From UMGS1908 sp045588795 (lineage in GTDB: Bacteria > Bacillota > Clostridia > Christensenellales > UBA1242), in NCBI GenBank assembly GCA_045588795.1, contig JAZNEY010000059.1:1-15245 (forward strand): 15,245 nucleotides of DNA, in the 5' to 3' direction. The translations under genes were made by a program, and so were the position numbers. The notes beneath the pieces were generated by a model that was given only the letters and a program-made list of their open reading frames with translations, made no database searches and was not told the DNA's origin. Shown here piece after piece: positions 7,391 to 15,135 of the stretch; the stretch's first letter is position 1, and every line of letters starts with the position of its first letter.

Positions 7391-9340
7391 TTATTTTAAA
7401 ATTGTTTCCAATTCTTTTATTTTTTCACGAAGTTCAATTGCGTGTTCAAAATTCAAATTCTTCACCGCAACATCCATTTCTTTATGGAGTTTTTTGATGA
7501 TTTGCGGTATGTCTTTTCTTTCTACCTTACTCTCTTTTATCTTCTTCGAAATTAACAATGTATTGCTGATTTCTTTCTTGATTGTTTTAGGTACTATGCC
7601 ATACATAGCATTATATTTTTCCTGTAATTGGCGTCTCCTGTCGGTCTCTTCAATTGCTCTTCTCATACTTTCTGTTACGGTGTCAGCATACATTATAACC
7701 CTGCCCTCCGCATTCCTCGCTGTTCGACCAATTGTCTGAATGAGTGAGCCCTCACTTCGAAGAAATCCCTCTTTGTCTGCGTCCATTATTGCAACGAGTT
7801 TTACCTCTGGAATATCTAACCCCTCCCTCAAAAGATTGATACCAACAATTATGTCCGTCTTGCCCTCTCTTAATGCATTTATAATTTCAATTCTTTCAAG
7901 CGTGGTTATCTCGCTGTGCAAATATGCAACCTTGTAATTTCTTTCTTCTAAATAAGCAGAAAATTTTTCCGCCATTCTTTTTGTTAAAGTCGTGATTAAA
8001 ATTCTGCCACCAGAGGCTATTGTTTTATCAAGTTCTTTTGTTAAATCATCAATCTGTCCCTCTGTTTTTCTAACCTCTATTGTCGGGTCTAGTAAGCCCG
8101 TTGGTCTTATGATTTGCTCAACGGTTTGGTCAGTTCGTTCCATTTCATATGGCCCCGGTGTTGCCGACACACAAATTAACTGAGATATCCTTTTTTCAAA
8201 CTCATCAAATGTTAAAGGCCTGTTGTCATATGCCGATGGCAAGCGAAAACCATATTTCACAAGACTATCCTTTCTTGCCCTGTCTCCGTTATACATGGCA
8301 CGGATTTGTGGAATTGTAATATGGCTTTCATCAATCATTAACAAGTAATCATCTGGCAAGTAGTCAAACAATGTATATGGAGCCTCTCCCGGTTTTCTGC
8401 CATCAAAATACCTTGAATAGTTCTCAATTCCGCTGGTATAACCCATTTCGCGTATCATTTCAATGTCATAACTTACTCTTTCTTTTATCCTTTGTGCCTC
8501 TATAAACTTTCCGGCATCTTCAAACTCTTTTACTTGAACAAGCATATCCTCTTCTATTTGCTTTAATGCTTGCTCCTTGGTTTCATTGTTAATCGCATAG
8601 TGAGTTGCCGGAAAAATGGCGGTGTGTTCAAGAGAACAAAGTTTTCTTCCTGTTACTAATTCGATTTCATAAATTCCATCTACTTCATCTCCAAAAAACT
8701 CGACCCTTACAGTCTTTTCAGAACTATTCGCTGGGAAGATTTCAACAACATCACCCCTTGACCTGAAACAACCTCTGCAAAAATCTATTTCATTTCTTTT
8801 GTATTGAATGTCTATAAGTTTTCTTATTAAAACCTCACGATCAAGTGCCATTCCCCTTCTTATTGATATCGCTTGACTTGCATATTCTTTTGGCTCTCCA
8901 AGTCCGTAGATACAAGAAACTGATGCAACTATTATAACATCTCTTCTTTCAAATAAACTGCAAGTCGCACTATGTCGCATTTTGTCAATTTCATCATTGA
9001 TTGAAAGCTCTTTTTCAATATAGGTGTCTGAACTTGCAATATATGCCTCTGGCTGATAGTAGTCATAGTATGATACAAAATAATTTACCGAGTTGTTTGG
9101 AAAAAGTTCACGAAATTCATTACAAAGTTGTGCTGCAAGTGTTTTGTTGTGGGCTATTATAAGTGTCGGTCTTTGAACTTTGTTTATAATATTGGCCATA
9201 GTAAAGGTTTTACCGCTTCCGGTAACTCCAAGCAAAACCTGAGTCTTAAGCCCATCTTCTGTGCCTTGCACCAACTTCTCAATAGCTTGAGGTTGGTCGC
9301 CTGTTGGTTGATATTTTGATATCAATTCAAATTTCTGCAT
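7391..9340 (-). CDS. uvrB: Excinuclease ABC subunit B (UvrB)
   Basis: UvrB receives damaged DNA from UvrA, verifies the lesion with its beta-hairpin and helicase fold, and recruits UvrC for incision. The 649 residues are a normal full length. Landmarks are Walker A GVTGSGKT (38-45), the beta-hairpin YYDYYQPEAY (91-100), the DEAD-type box DESH (337-340), helicase motif VI QTIGRTARNAEGR (about 535-550), and a C-terminal UVR domain for UvrC contact (about 612-647). The start has AAAGGGTG 5-6 nt upstream. It is the first gene of uvrB-uvrA-lipoprotein. I see no GAAC(N4)GTTC-type LexA site near its promoter, so SOS control is not supported here, although other clostridial LexA sites cannot be excluded by eye. 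uvrC is not in the window. Confidence 0.99.
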   Translation of the reverse strand: MQKFELISKYQPTGDQPQAIEKLVQGTEDGLKTQVLLGVTGSGKTFTMANIINKVQRPTLIIAHNKTLAAQLCNEFRELFPNNSVNYFVSYYDYYQPEAYIASSDTYIEKELSINDEIDKMRHSATCSLFERRDVIIVASVSCIYGLGEPKEYASQAISIRRGMALDREVLIRKLIDIQYKRNEIDFCRGCFRSRGDVVEIFPANSSEKTVRVEFFGDEVDGIYEIELVTGRKLCSLEHTAIFPATHYAINNETKEQALKQIEEDMLVQVKEFEDAGKFIEAQRIKERVSYDIEMIREMGYTSGIENYSRYFDGRKPGEAPYTLFDYLPDDYLLMIDESHITIPQIRAMYNGDRARKDSLVKYGFRLPSAYDNRPLTFDEFEKRISQLICVSATPGPYEMERTDQTVEQIIRPTGLLDPTIEVRKTEGQIDDLTKELDKTIASGGRILITTLTKRMAEKFSAYLEERNYKVAYLHSEITTLERIEIINALREGKTDIIVGINLLREGLDIPEVKLVAIMDADKEGFLRSEGSLIQTIGRTARNAEGRVIMYADTVTESMRRAIEETDRRRQLQEKYNAMYGIVPKTIKKEISNTLLISKKIKESKVERKDIPQIIKKLHKEMDVAVKNLNFEHAIELREKIKELETILK

Positions 9341-9381
9341 TTTTCACCCTTTTCGTAATTCTCGACCTTTTTGTTAAAATT

Positions 9382-9410
9382 AGTATAAATTATTTAACAT
9401 ACTTTTACAA
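9382..9410 (-). promoter_or_regulatory. Promoter of the uvrB-uvrA operon
   Basis: On the minus strand TTGTAA (9405-9410) and TATACT (9382-9387) are separated by exactly 17 nt. The expected start is near 9375, giving a leader of about 35 nt before uvrB. Confidence 0.8.
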
Positions 9411-9435
9411 CTAATTAGACTATTTTTCTTTATAT

Positions 9436-9472
9436 AAAAAGAAAGTTTACCCTTTCTCTGGGATAAACTTTC
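9436..9472 (-). terminator. Rho-independent terminator of the small unknown gene
   Basis: GAAAGTTTATCCC pairs with GGGTAAACTTTC (one bulged base) around an AGAGAAA loop at 9441-9472, followed on the minus strand by TTTTT (9436-9440) and further A/T. It separates the gene at 9499-9810 from the uvrB promoter. Confidence 0.88.
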
Positions 9473-9498
9473 AATATTTTTTTACCGATTAATGACTT

Positions 9499-9810
9499 TT
9501 ACGCCAAAGACTCGCTTCCACAATACATATCTACGTGTTGCTTTACATCTGCACACCTTTTTACAGGTTGCTCACCTTCTTTTTTGTATGGATAACCCAT
9601 ATCATCAACGCCAAAAACATCAGCTTTGATTTCTTTAACCTTTCTGTTAACTAAAGTTGATTGTTCTTCACTTAATTGCCCACTTTTTCGAAGTTCCTCA
9701 AGTCGACCCATTGTGTAAATTTTAATTTTTTTACTTTGCTCTGGTGATAGACTTGGGTCATCTGCAACCTTAATTAAATCTTGTATTGTCAAATCATTTA
9801 TTGTCATCAT
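9499..9810 (-). CDS. Small soluble protein of unknown function
   Basis: A 103-residue protein that I do not recognise. The ATG at 9810 is used because AAAGGA lies 8 nt upstream; a longer frame to 9861 would start inside the promoter of this same gene. Residues 5-75 look helical and charged (TIQDLIKVADD, SLSPEQSKKIKIY, LSEEQSTLVNRKVKEI). The C-terminal part carries YPYKKEG and two cysteines 13 residues apart (KRCADVKQHVDMYCGSE), which might bind metal or form a disulfide, though this is not diagnostic. There is no signal peptide or membrane span. It has its own promoter and terminator, so it is an independent unit between the acidic-protein gene and uvrB. Confidence 0.85.
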   Translation of the reverse strand: MMTINDLTIQDLIKVADDPSLSPEQSKKIKIYTMGRLEELRKSGQLSEEQSTLVNRKVKEIKADVFGVDDMGYPYKKEGEQPVKRCADVKQHVDMYCGSESLA

Positions 9811-9831
9811 TTTAAATATCCTTTTTTCTTT

Positions 9832-9861
9832 ATCATAACACCCCAGAGATTCAAAAGTCAA
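9832..9861 (-). promoter_or_regulatory. Promoter of the small unknown gene
   Basis: On the minus strand TTGACT (9856-9861) and TATGAT (9832-9837) are 18 nt apart, with TGT before the -10. Transcription should start near 9825, which leaves only the ATG at 9810 or later as possible starts. Confidence 0.82.
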
Positions 9862-9894
9862 ATTTTATTTTAAGAAGTTTAAAATTTCCTTTAC

Positions 9895-9923
9895 AAAAAG
9901 GGCAGGCCTTTTATTTGCCTGCC
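9895..9923 (-). terminator. Rho-independent terminator of the acidic DUF2188 gene
   Basis: On the minus strand GGCAGGC (9917-9923) pairs with GCCTGCC (9901-9907) around a 9-nt loop, followed by C and TTTTT (9895-9899). It lies 8 nt after the stop codon of the gene at 9932. Confidence 0.92.
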
Positions 9924-9931
9924 TTTAATTT

Positions 9932-12070
9932 TTATTTGTTGGTAATTTTTTCCCTTCCAAAGCTCATAGATTGTTCAATTACGCCCTTTTTATTGTGAAT
10001 TTTAAGTTCTGCTTTCTCTTTTTTAGCATATGCTGTTGCAAGTTTTAATGCCTCATCTTTCTTTTCTACATATGCACAAGGATTTGCAGATTTTGCTCTT
10101 TTAATGAACCAACCACCATTTGGTGCTGGTGTTACGTGGTATGTATAATGACCTTTTCTCCTCACAACATCTTCCCAAGTGGCTTGCGGAATATTCTCAA
10201 ATGGCTCAAAAACAATAACAGTTCCCTCTAGTTCAAGGTCTTTCAGAGTCTCAACTCCATCTTGAATTAACTTCCTTACTACTCGACCTGACTTTTTAGC
10301 CTTTGATTGGTCTACATCATCTGACTCAATACCTCCAAGACTATTCATCAATTTATCAAATAGTCTCTTCTCAAAACTTGTAAACCTTTCATCAATCTTC
10401 TTTTCTACTTCACTTTCAACAGTTTTCTTGCCCTGCTTTTTAGATGATTTACCAACAACTTCGCCAAGTATTTCTGCATCACCCATCATTGAAGAATCTG
10501 AAATTGCATCTCTCTCTGTTCCTGCAAAAACTCCATAGCCTGATGCAATCTCAATATCATCAACCTCTTCTTCGACAATTCTTGCAACAATTTCTTCGAT
10601 AACCTCACCCTCTTCAGGGGAATTTTCCGCACCAAGCCCCTGTGCAGGCATACTTTTTCCACCGTTTGTCCTTGCTCTCAAAGCCTCAATTCTTGACATT
10701 GCAGATGACATCTTTGAGTTTCCATTTGGACCGGTTTTATTTTGATTTGCTCTGCCACGAAGCGCAGCAATTCTGTCTGCATAACTTGATTTTGTTTCAA
10801 CTGTTGAAACAACATCTGTCTGTAACGGTTGTCTTTGCATTGGTGGTGCTTGTGGCACTGGTGCCGGTGTTGTTTGCACAACATTTTGTTGTGGCACAAA
10901 AGTTTGTGTCCTTTCAGGCATTTGTGAAGTTTCTTCAACAACCCCAACAGATGTTGCATCTTGATTGTTTTCCTCAACAACCACCCCTGTGTCAACCGCC
11001 TCATTGGAAGTTGTTTCTTCATTTGCATCAAATGAAGAAACTGTATCCTTATGCTCTTGAATATTTTCTTCTGTCTGTGCAAATGAATACGCTTCTTGAA
11101 TGTTTTCATCTTCCACAGTTTCTACTGGGCTTATTTCATTCTCTTCTTCAAAATATTCCTCAATTTCAGGAGTTTCATCATATGTTTCTATAGTTTCATC
11201 TTCAAGTTGTGTAGGCTCTGCATATTCTGTTTCACTTTCTTGAACAGAGTATTCTTCTGTTTCTTCTACATACGTTGGCTCTTCTTTCCATTCTTCGCCA
11301 TATTCTTCTGGTGCTGAGTAATACTCCTCACTTTCATACTCTTCCTGCATAGAAAGAGAGTCAGTGTCAAAAGTCTCTTCAACTTCATCTATTGCCGGAG
11401 TGGTTACGCCAATACCCCAATTTGAAAAATCATCTTGACCTTGTTGATAATCATCTTCATCATCTTCTTCCATCTTGCCAAAGCCAAATTTTTCAAACTT
11501 GCCGGCAAAACTACTTGTTATAGTATCTTCAAATTGCTCATCATCAGACACTAAATCATTAGTTGATGGCTCGGTGTATGTCTCTGCGTGATTTTTTTGA
11601 GTGCCAAAATTTCGAACTTCTTGATTTTTGTGTTCTGAAACAGCAAAATTCGTAATTTCTTTTGGAGTGCTTACTTCAAAATTCTCTTCTACTTCTGGCT
11701 CATAGTCATACTCATCTGGGTTGTCTAGTATCGTGTCTTGATTTAAGTATCTTTCAATTTGGTGATTTTCTTCTGATGACAAAGTATACTTTTCACCCTC
11801 TTCAACAGCGTGAATGTCTTCACGATAGTTTTCTACATCACCGAAATCCTCATAGTCATGGTGTTCCTCGTGCTCGTGCTCATCACTTTGCATTGAGCGA
11901 AATTCCCCAAGCAACTTTTTTAAATCATCACCATTTTTTTTGCGGTTATCTGCTATGGTTCCATTCTTAAAACCTTGTCTTAATTCTTCTAAACTTTTCC
12001 CACTTGTTTGGCTTTTTTGTGTGCTTGAAAACTGACCATTTTCTGGTCCATAATTACCAAAAAGTCCCAT
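9932..12070 (-). CDS. Large acidic low-complexity protein with C-terminal DUF2188 domain
   Basis: A 712-residue protein, probably cytoplasmic: there is no signal peptide or membrane span. The ATG at 12070 is chosen because GAGGT lies 8-9 nt upstream; the frame opens further to 12130, but that lies in the promoter. Parts in order: a short conserved-looking start (MGLFGNYGPENGQF); about 350 residues extremely rich in Glu and Asp with Tyr, Thr and a His-rich patch (HEHEEHHDYE); a Pro/Gln-rich linker (about 385-412); a duplicated Arg-rich motif (RIAALRGRANQNK and RIEALRARTNGGK, about 30 residues apart); an acidic and helical region including EKKIDERFTSFEKRLFDKL; and a basic C-terminal domain from about 637 (YTYHV...GGWFIKR...EALKLATAYAKKEKAELKIHNKKG) that fits DUF2188. 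That domain usually forms most of a short protein; here it ends a long disordered one. The role is unknown; a scaffold or nucleic-acid or envelope-associated function is only a guess. It is a single-gene unit. Confidence 0.93.
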   Translation of the reverse strand: MGLFGNYGPENGQFSSTQKSQTSGKSLEELRQGFKNGTIADNRKKNGDDLKKLLGEFRSMQSDEHEHEEHHDYEDFGDVENYREDIHAVEEGEKYTLSSEENHQIERYLNQDTILDNPDEYDYEPEVEENFEVSTPKEITNFAVSEHKNQEVRNFGTQKNHAETYTEPSTNDLVSDDEQFEDTITSSFAGKFEKFGFGKMEEDDEDDYQQGQDDFSNWGIGVTTPAIDEVEETFDTDSLSMQEEYESEEYYSAPEEYGEEWKEEPTYVEETEEYSVQESETEYAEPTQLEDETIETYDETPEIEEYFEEENEISPVETVEDENIQEAYSFAQTEENIQEHKDTVSSFDANEETTSNEAVDTGVVVEENNQDATSVGVVEETSQMPERTQTFVPQQNVVQTTPAPVPQAPPMQRQPLQTDVVSTVETKSSYADRIAALRGRANQNKTGPNGNSKMSSAMSRIEALRARTNGGKSMPAQGLGAENSPEEGEVIEEIVARIVEEEVDDIEIASGYGVFAGTERDAISDSSMMGDAEILGEVVGKSSKKQGKKTVESEVEKKIDERFTSFEKRLFDKLMNSLGGIESDDVDQSKAKKSGRVVRKLIQDGVETLKDLELEGTVIVFEPFENIPQATWEDVVRRKGHYTYHVTPAPNGGWFIKRAKSANPCAYVEKKDEALKLATAYAKKEKAELKIHNKKGVIEQSMSFGREKITNK

Positions 12071-12101
12071 TTCTCTTGACCTCACTCTAGAATTTGACGC
12101 T

Positions 12102-12130
12102 ATTATACCAAAATGAAAACTTTTTTGCAC
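12102..12130 (-). promoter_or_regulatory. Extended -10 promoter of the acidic DUF2188 gene
   Basis: On the minus strand TATAAT (12102-12107) is preceded by TGG; the -35 position 17 nt upstream is poor (GTGCAA, 12125-12130). The start would be near 12095, 25 nt before the ATG at 12070. The core matches the promoter at 1466-1494 in 18 of 19 positions. Confidence 0.75.
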
Positions 12131-12166
12131 CTAATTTCAAGCCTTTTTTAAAATTTCTTAAAATTT

Positions 12167-13351
12167 TTATTTTTCATAATAATAACTAGATGCCTTGTAG
12201 TATGTATACGGATAATTTATAGCCTTGTTATACTCAATTAACGAGTCTCTGTTCATACTCCAAAATGAGTACATTCCCATTCCTTTATCTTTTGCAAACT
12301 CTGCAACTTGCTGTGTTTCTTCTGTCGTAAATATTGGATTTGCTGTATTTTCATAACCAATATCTACTGTCGCACCCATCAGCTTGTATGCCTCACTTGA
12401 AGAAATTTCTTTTCCATACTCGGCATAAATTTGGATTAGTTGCTTATTTGCATTTTCAAGTGCTCTAACTGATGCATCTCCAAAACTTTCATTCGTTCCA
12501 ACCGCATTATAACCATAGCACATTGTCATACTGTTTATGAGCTTCAACTCAACACCGGCTGTTAAATATGCCCGTATAAGATTTAGTTGTTTTGTGTCCC
12601 AGCCATAAGGCATAATCGGAATTGTTAATGCAACTTCAACACCTGTCTCATCTTGGGCAAGTTTAACCGCTTTTGCGTTTGCAAGATTGTCATTATAGTC
12701 TTGATTTTGCTCTTCAATATCTAAATCAATTCTCTTTAAATCGTATTCTTTTATAACTTCAACATACATATCTTTTAGTTTTTCAATATTTTGAGTTGTT
12801 GTCCAAGGACTTTCTCCAAGTTGACCACCAAATGACACAACAACATCACCGCCACTTTCTCTAAGTTTATTAATTGAATTTACTATGCCCTCATATTGAT
12901 ATCCATCATTACCTTTTTTGCTGAGTTTATAATAACCTCCCCAGCCCCATCTAATTGTTCCATCACTTTCAAGAGGCTTATTATCATCTGCACGGATAAA
13001 TCCAATGTTGTAGTATTTGCAACCACAATCCCAATATAATTGTTGCAAATTTGGTGCACCATTAATCCCATATTCTGCATCATTTACCCAAGCAACCATA
13101 TCAACAAATGGGGCAAGTAACTCACTTGGAAAATTGTTCTCTTGGACTTCTTCCATTCCTTGGTTGCTCTCATTGTTCATAGCATTGTTTCGGTCGTCTG
13201 CAATATCACTAATTTCTTTTTCGCCCGAAAGTTGAACTTCGGGTGTAACTATCGATTTCTTTGAATCTAAGCAAATAATTAACACCGAAGTTAAAAATAA
13301 AATGCCCGCTACAATGTAGCAAATAAGGCTTACAAATCTTTCCTTTCTCAT
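12167..13351 (-). CDS. Membrane-anchored GH18 chitinase-like protein
   Basis: A 394-residue protein with an N-terminal anchor (hydrophobic at about 8-28), a polar linker to about 75 and a glycoside hydrolase 18 barrel over 80-394. Family landmarks: VVSFGGQ (171-177, the SxGG strand), IDLDIE (208-213) with D209, D211 and the catalytic acid E213, IPIMPYGW (244-251), INSMTMCYGY (272-281) and YSFWSMNRD (361-369). The pattern resembles chitinases of the Pyrococcus ChiA type, where the first Asp of DxxDxDxE is also absent (K206 here). C278 stands where I would expect Asp in MTMDY. GH18 enzymes cut beta-1,4 GlcNAc polymers such as chitin or related wall glycans; the substrate here is not determined. 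AAAGGAG lies 7 nt before the ATG. It is divergent from metG. There is no clear terminator in the 96 nt before the acidic gene, which however has its own promoter. Confidence 0.9.
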   Translation of the reverse strand: MRKERFVSLICYIVAGILFLTSVLIICLDSKKSIVTPEVQLSGEKEISDIADDRNNAMNNESNQGMEEVQENNFPSELLAPFVDMVAWVNDAEYGINGAPNLQQLYWDCGCKYYNIGFIRADDNKPLESDGTIRWGWGGYYKLSKKGNDGYQYEGIVNSINKLRESGGDVVVSFGGQLGESPWTTTQNIEKLKDMYVEVIKEYDLKRIDLDIEEQNQDYNDNLANAKAVKLAQDETGVEVALTIPIMPYGWDTKQLNLIRAYLTAGVELKLINSMTMCYGYNAVGTNESFGDASVRALENANKQLIQIYAEYGKEISSSEAYKLMGATVDIGYENTANPIFTTEETQQVAEFAKDKGMGMYSFWSMNRDSLIEYNKAINYPYTYYKASSYYYEK

Positions 13352-13373
13352 ATAAAAACTCCTTTATTTTAAA

Positions 13374-13421
13374 CAACTTTAGTATGAAAAAATTGTTATA
13401 TTTTTATACTTATAAAAGTTG
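13374..13421. repeat. Imperfect inverted repeat in the GH18/metG divergent region
   Basis: CAACTTT (13374-13380), GTAT (13382-13385) and AAAAA (13387-13391) pair in order with TTTTT (13401-13405), ATAC (13406-13409) and AAAGTTG (13415-13421). That is about 16 AT-rich pairs with small asymmetric gaps. It lies 23 nt upstream of the GH18 start. It could be an operator or leader hairpin, or chance in AT-rich DNA. Nothing else stands out in the 172-nt gap apart from the metG promoter. Confidence 0.5.
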
Positions 13422-13459
13422 AGTTTATTATGTTTTTACAAGATGAAATAGAAAAGTGC

Positions 13460-13488
13460 TTGACAACCTTTAACACTTCGTTTAGAAT
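13460..13488 (+). promoter_or_regulatory. Promoter of metG
   Basis: TTGACA at 13460-13465 and TAGAAT at 13483-13488 are exactly 17 nt apart. Transcription would begin near 13495, leaving a leader of about 29 nt, too short for a T-box or SAM riboswitch. Confidence 0.87.
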
Positions 13489-13523
13489 TGATGAGTAAAT
13501 AAAAAATAAAGGTGGTAAAAACA

Positions 13524-15125
13524 ATGAGTAATAAAAATATAGTGATATGTGTATCTTGGCCATACGCAAACAATAATCTTCATTTAGGCTATATAGCAAG
13601 TTCTCTTTCAGGCGATATTTTAGCGAGATACCACCGAATGTCTGGCGACCGTGTAATGATGATTAGTGGCACAGACAGCCACGGAACAAAGCCTTCAATT
13701 AAAGCAAAACAACAAGGCTGTTCTCCAAAAGACATTGTTGATAAATATCACGAGAATTTTGTCGAAGCGCTTGACAAATTCGACTTCTCTTTTGACAATT
13801 TTGGAATAACCTATGCAGATTTTCACAAGAACAACTGCAAAGAGATGTTTAAAACTTTGTATAAAAATGGTTATTTGTATGAAAAAGTTATTAAAAGACC
13901 TTATTGTGATAAGTGTAACAAATTTATCGCAGATACAGAGATTGAAATAACCTGCCCTGTTTGTGGGGCAAAAACGAAAGCAGATAACTGTGATTGTGGA
14001 TATGTTCCAAACGAACAAGACCTTGAACACGGAAAATGCTTGGTTTGTGGAAGCGAAACACACCAACAAGACAGCAAAGTCCTAGTTTTCAAACTAACAG
14101 CATTTAGAGATTTTCTTGAAAGCCATCTTGAAAAAAATAAGACTTACTGGCGTGCAAACAGCATAAACGAAACCGAAAAATATCTTAAAGATTTAAGAGA
14201 CAGAGATTTTTCTAGAGATCTTGATTGGGGAGTTGAAATTCCAATCGAAGGTTTTGAAGATAAAGTTGTTTGGGTATGGTGGGAAGCACTTTTAGGATAT
14301 GTTACAGGAACTATGAAAGCCTCAGAAGAAAGAGGAGAAAACTGGAAAGATTATTGGAAAACAGACCACGACACAGACAAAGAAAAAATAATTTACCTTT
14401 GCCACGCAAAGGACAACATAGTTTTCCACTCTATGTTCCTCCCTGCTATGCTTGAGGGATTACAAGACAACTGGGTTACTCCAAACAGAATGGTTTCTGC
14501 TGAATATTTGTTAATGAACAATGAAAAAATAAGCAAAAGCAAGTCTGGAAATTCCTTTGATGCGCTAAATTGGGCTAATGAATACAACACTGATACATTA
14601 AGATATTACTTCACAGTTAGCGGACCAGAGAAAAAAGATATGAACTTTGCTCTTGACTTGTACGCTAATTGTCATAACGAAGTAGTTAACAAGTTTGGAA
14701 ATCTTGTAAACAGGACTTTAAAGTATAAAGGACTTGAAGAAATCCCAACCGGAAATGTTGATGAAAACATTAAGCAAGCAATCATTGATTGCTACAATAA
14801 TGTTGCAAAAGAAATCGAAAACATTGAATTCAAGAAAGCCGGTTCATTAGTTATGGAATTAATCGAACTTGGCAACAAATATTTTGATGAACGTAAGCCT
14901 TGGGTTCAAATTAAAGAAGATATCGCGGAATTTAACGATACAATCTATACTTGTGCTTATTTAATCGCAAACCTTTCTAATCTTCTTGAACCGTTTATGC
15001 CAAAAAGCACAAAAAAATTAAGAAAATACCTATCGCTTGAAGAAACTCCTACTTGGAATTTGATTGAAAAATTTGAAACCAAGATTGACACTTCAAGCAT
15101 AGAACCACTATTTACAAGGATGTAA
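13524..15125 (+). CDS. metG: Methionine--tRNA ligase (MetRS), short form
   Basis: MetRS charges tRNA(Met) with methionine using ATP, for both initiation and elongation. The 533-residue protein has the class I signatures HLGY (20-23, the HIGH box) and KISKS (335-339), plus GTDSHGT (49-55). Two zinc knuckles are inserted in the connective domain: C128/C131 with C144/C147, and C156/C158 with C172/C175; one half of the second is CxC rather than CxxC. The anticodon-binding helical domain covers the C-terminal part and ends near 533, so the EMAP/OB-fold extension found in longer MetRS is absent. The ATG at 13524 follows AAAGGTGG by 8 nt; a GTG at 13512 in frame overlaps that ribosome site and is rejected. 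The gene has its own promoter and is divergent from GH18. Confidence 0.98.
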   Translation: MSNKNIVICVSWPYANNNLHLGYIASSLSGDILARYHRMSGDRVMMISGTDSHGTKPSIKAKQQGCSPKDIVDKYHENFVEALDKFDFSFDNFGITYADFHKNNCKEMFKTLYKNGYLYEKVIKRPYCDKCNKFIADTEIEITCPVCGAKTKADNCDCGYVPNEQDLEHGKCLVCGSETHQQDSKVLVFKLTAFRDFLESHLEKNKTYWRANSINETEKYLKDLRDRDFSRDLDWGVEIPIEGFEDKVVWVWWEALLGYVTGTMKASEERGENWKDYWKTDHDTDKEKIIYLCHAKDNIVFHSMFLPAMLEGLQDNWVTPNRMVSAEYLLMNNEKISKSKSGNSFDALNWANEYNTDTLRYYFTVSGPEKKDMNFALDLYANCHNEVVNKFGNLVNRTLKYKGLEEIPTGNVDENIKQAIIDCYNNVAKEIENIEFKKAGSLVMELIELGNKYFDERKPWVQIKEDIAEFNDTIYTCAYLIANLSNLLEPFMPKSTKKLRKYLSLEETPTWNLIEKFETKIDTSSIEPLFTRM

Positions 15126-15135
15126 TATACTATTT

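Noticed and set aside
9341..9420. Possible LexA/SOS box at the uvrB promoter
   Set aside because: No GAAC(N4)GTTC or close variant is present on either strand near the promoter.
10642..11193. 183-codon plus-strand frame and 143-codon alternative minus-strand frame over the acidic gene
   Set aside because: Both arise from the biased Glu/Asp/Gln codons of the acidic protein; neither has a ribosome site or a sensible protein composition.
13352..13523. T-box or SAM riboswitch before metG
   Set aside because: The promoter lies about 30 nt before the ribosome site and ATG region, leaving no room, and no T-box sequence or terminator is seen.
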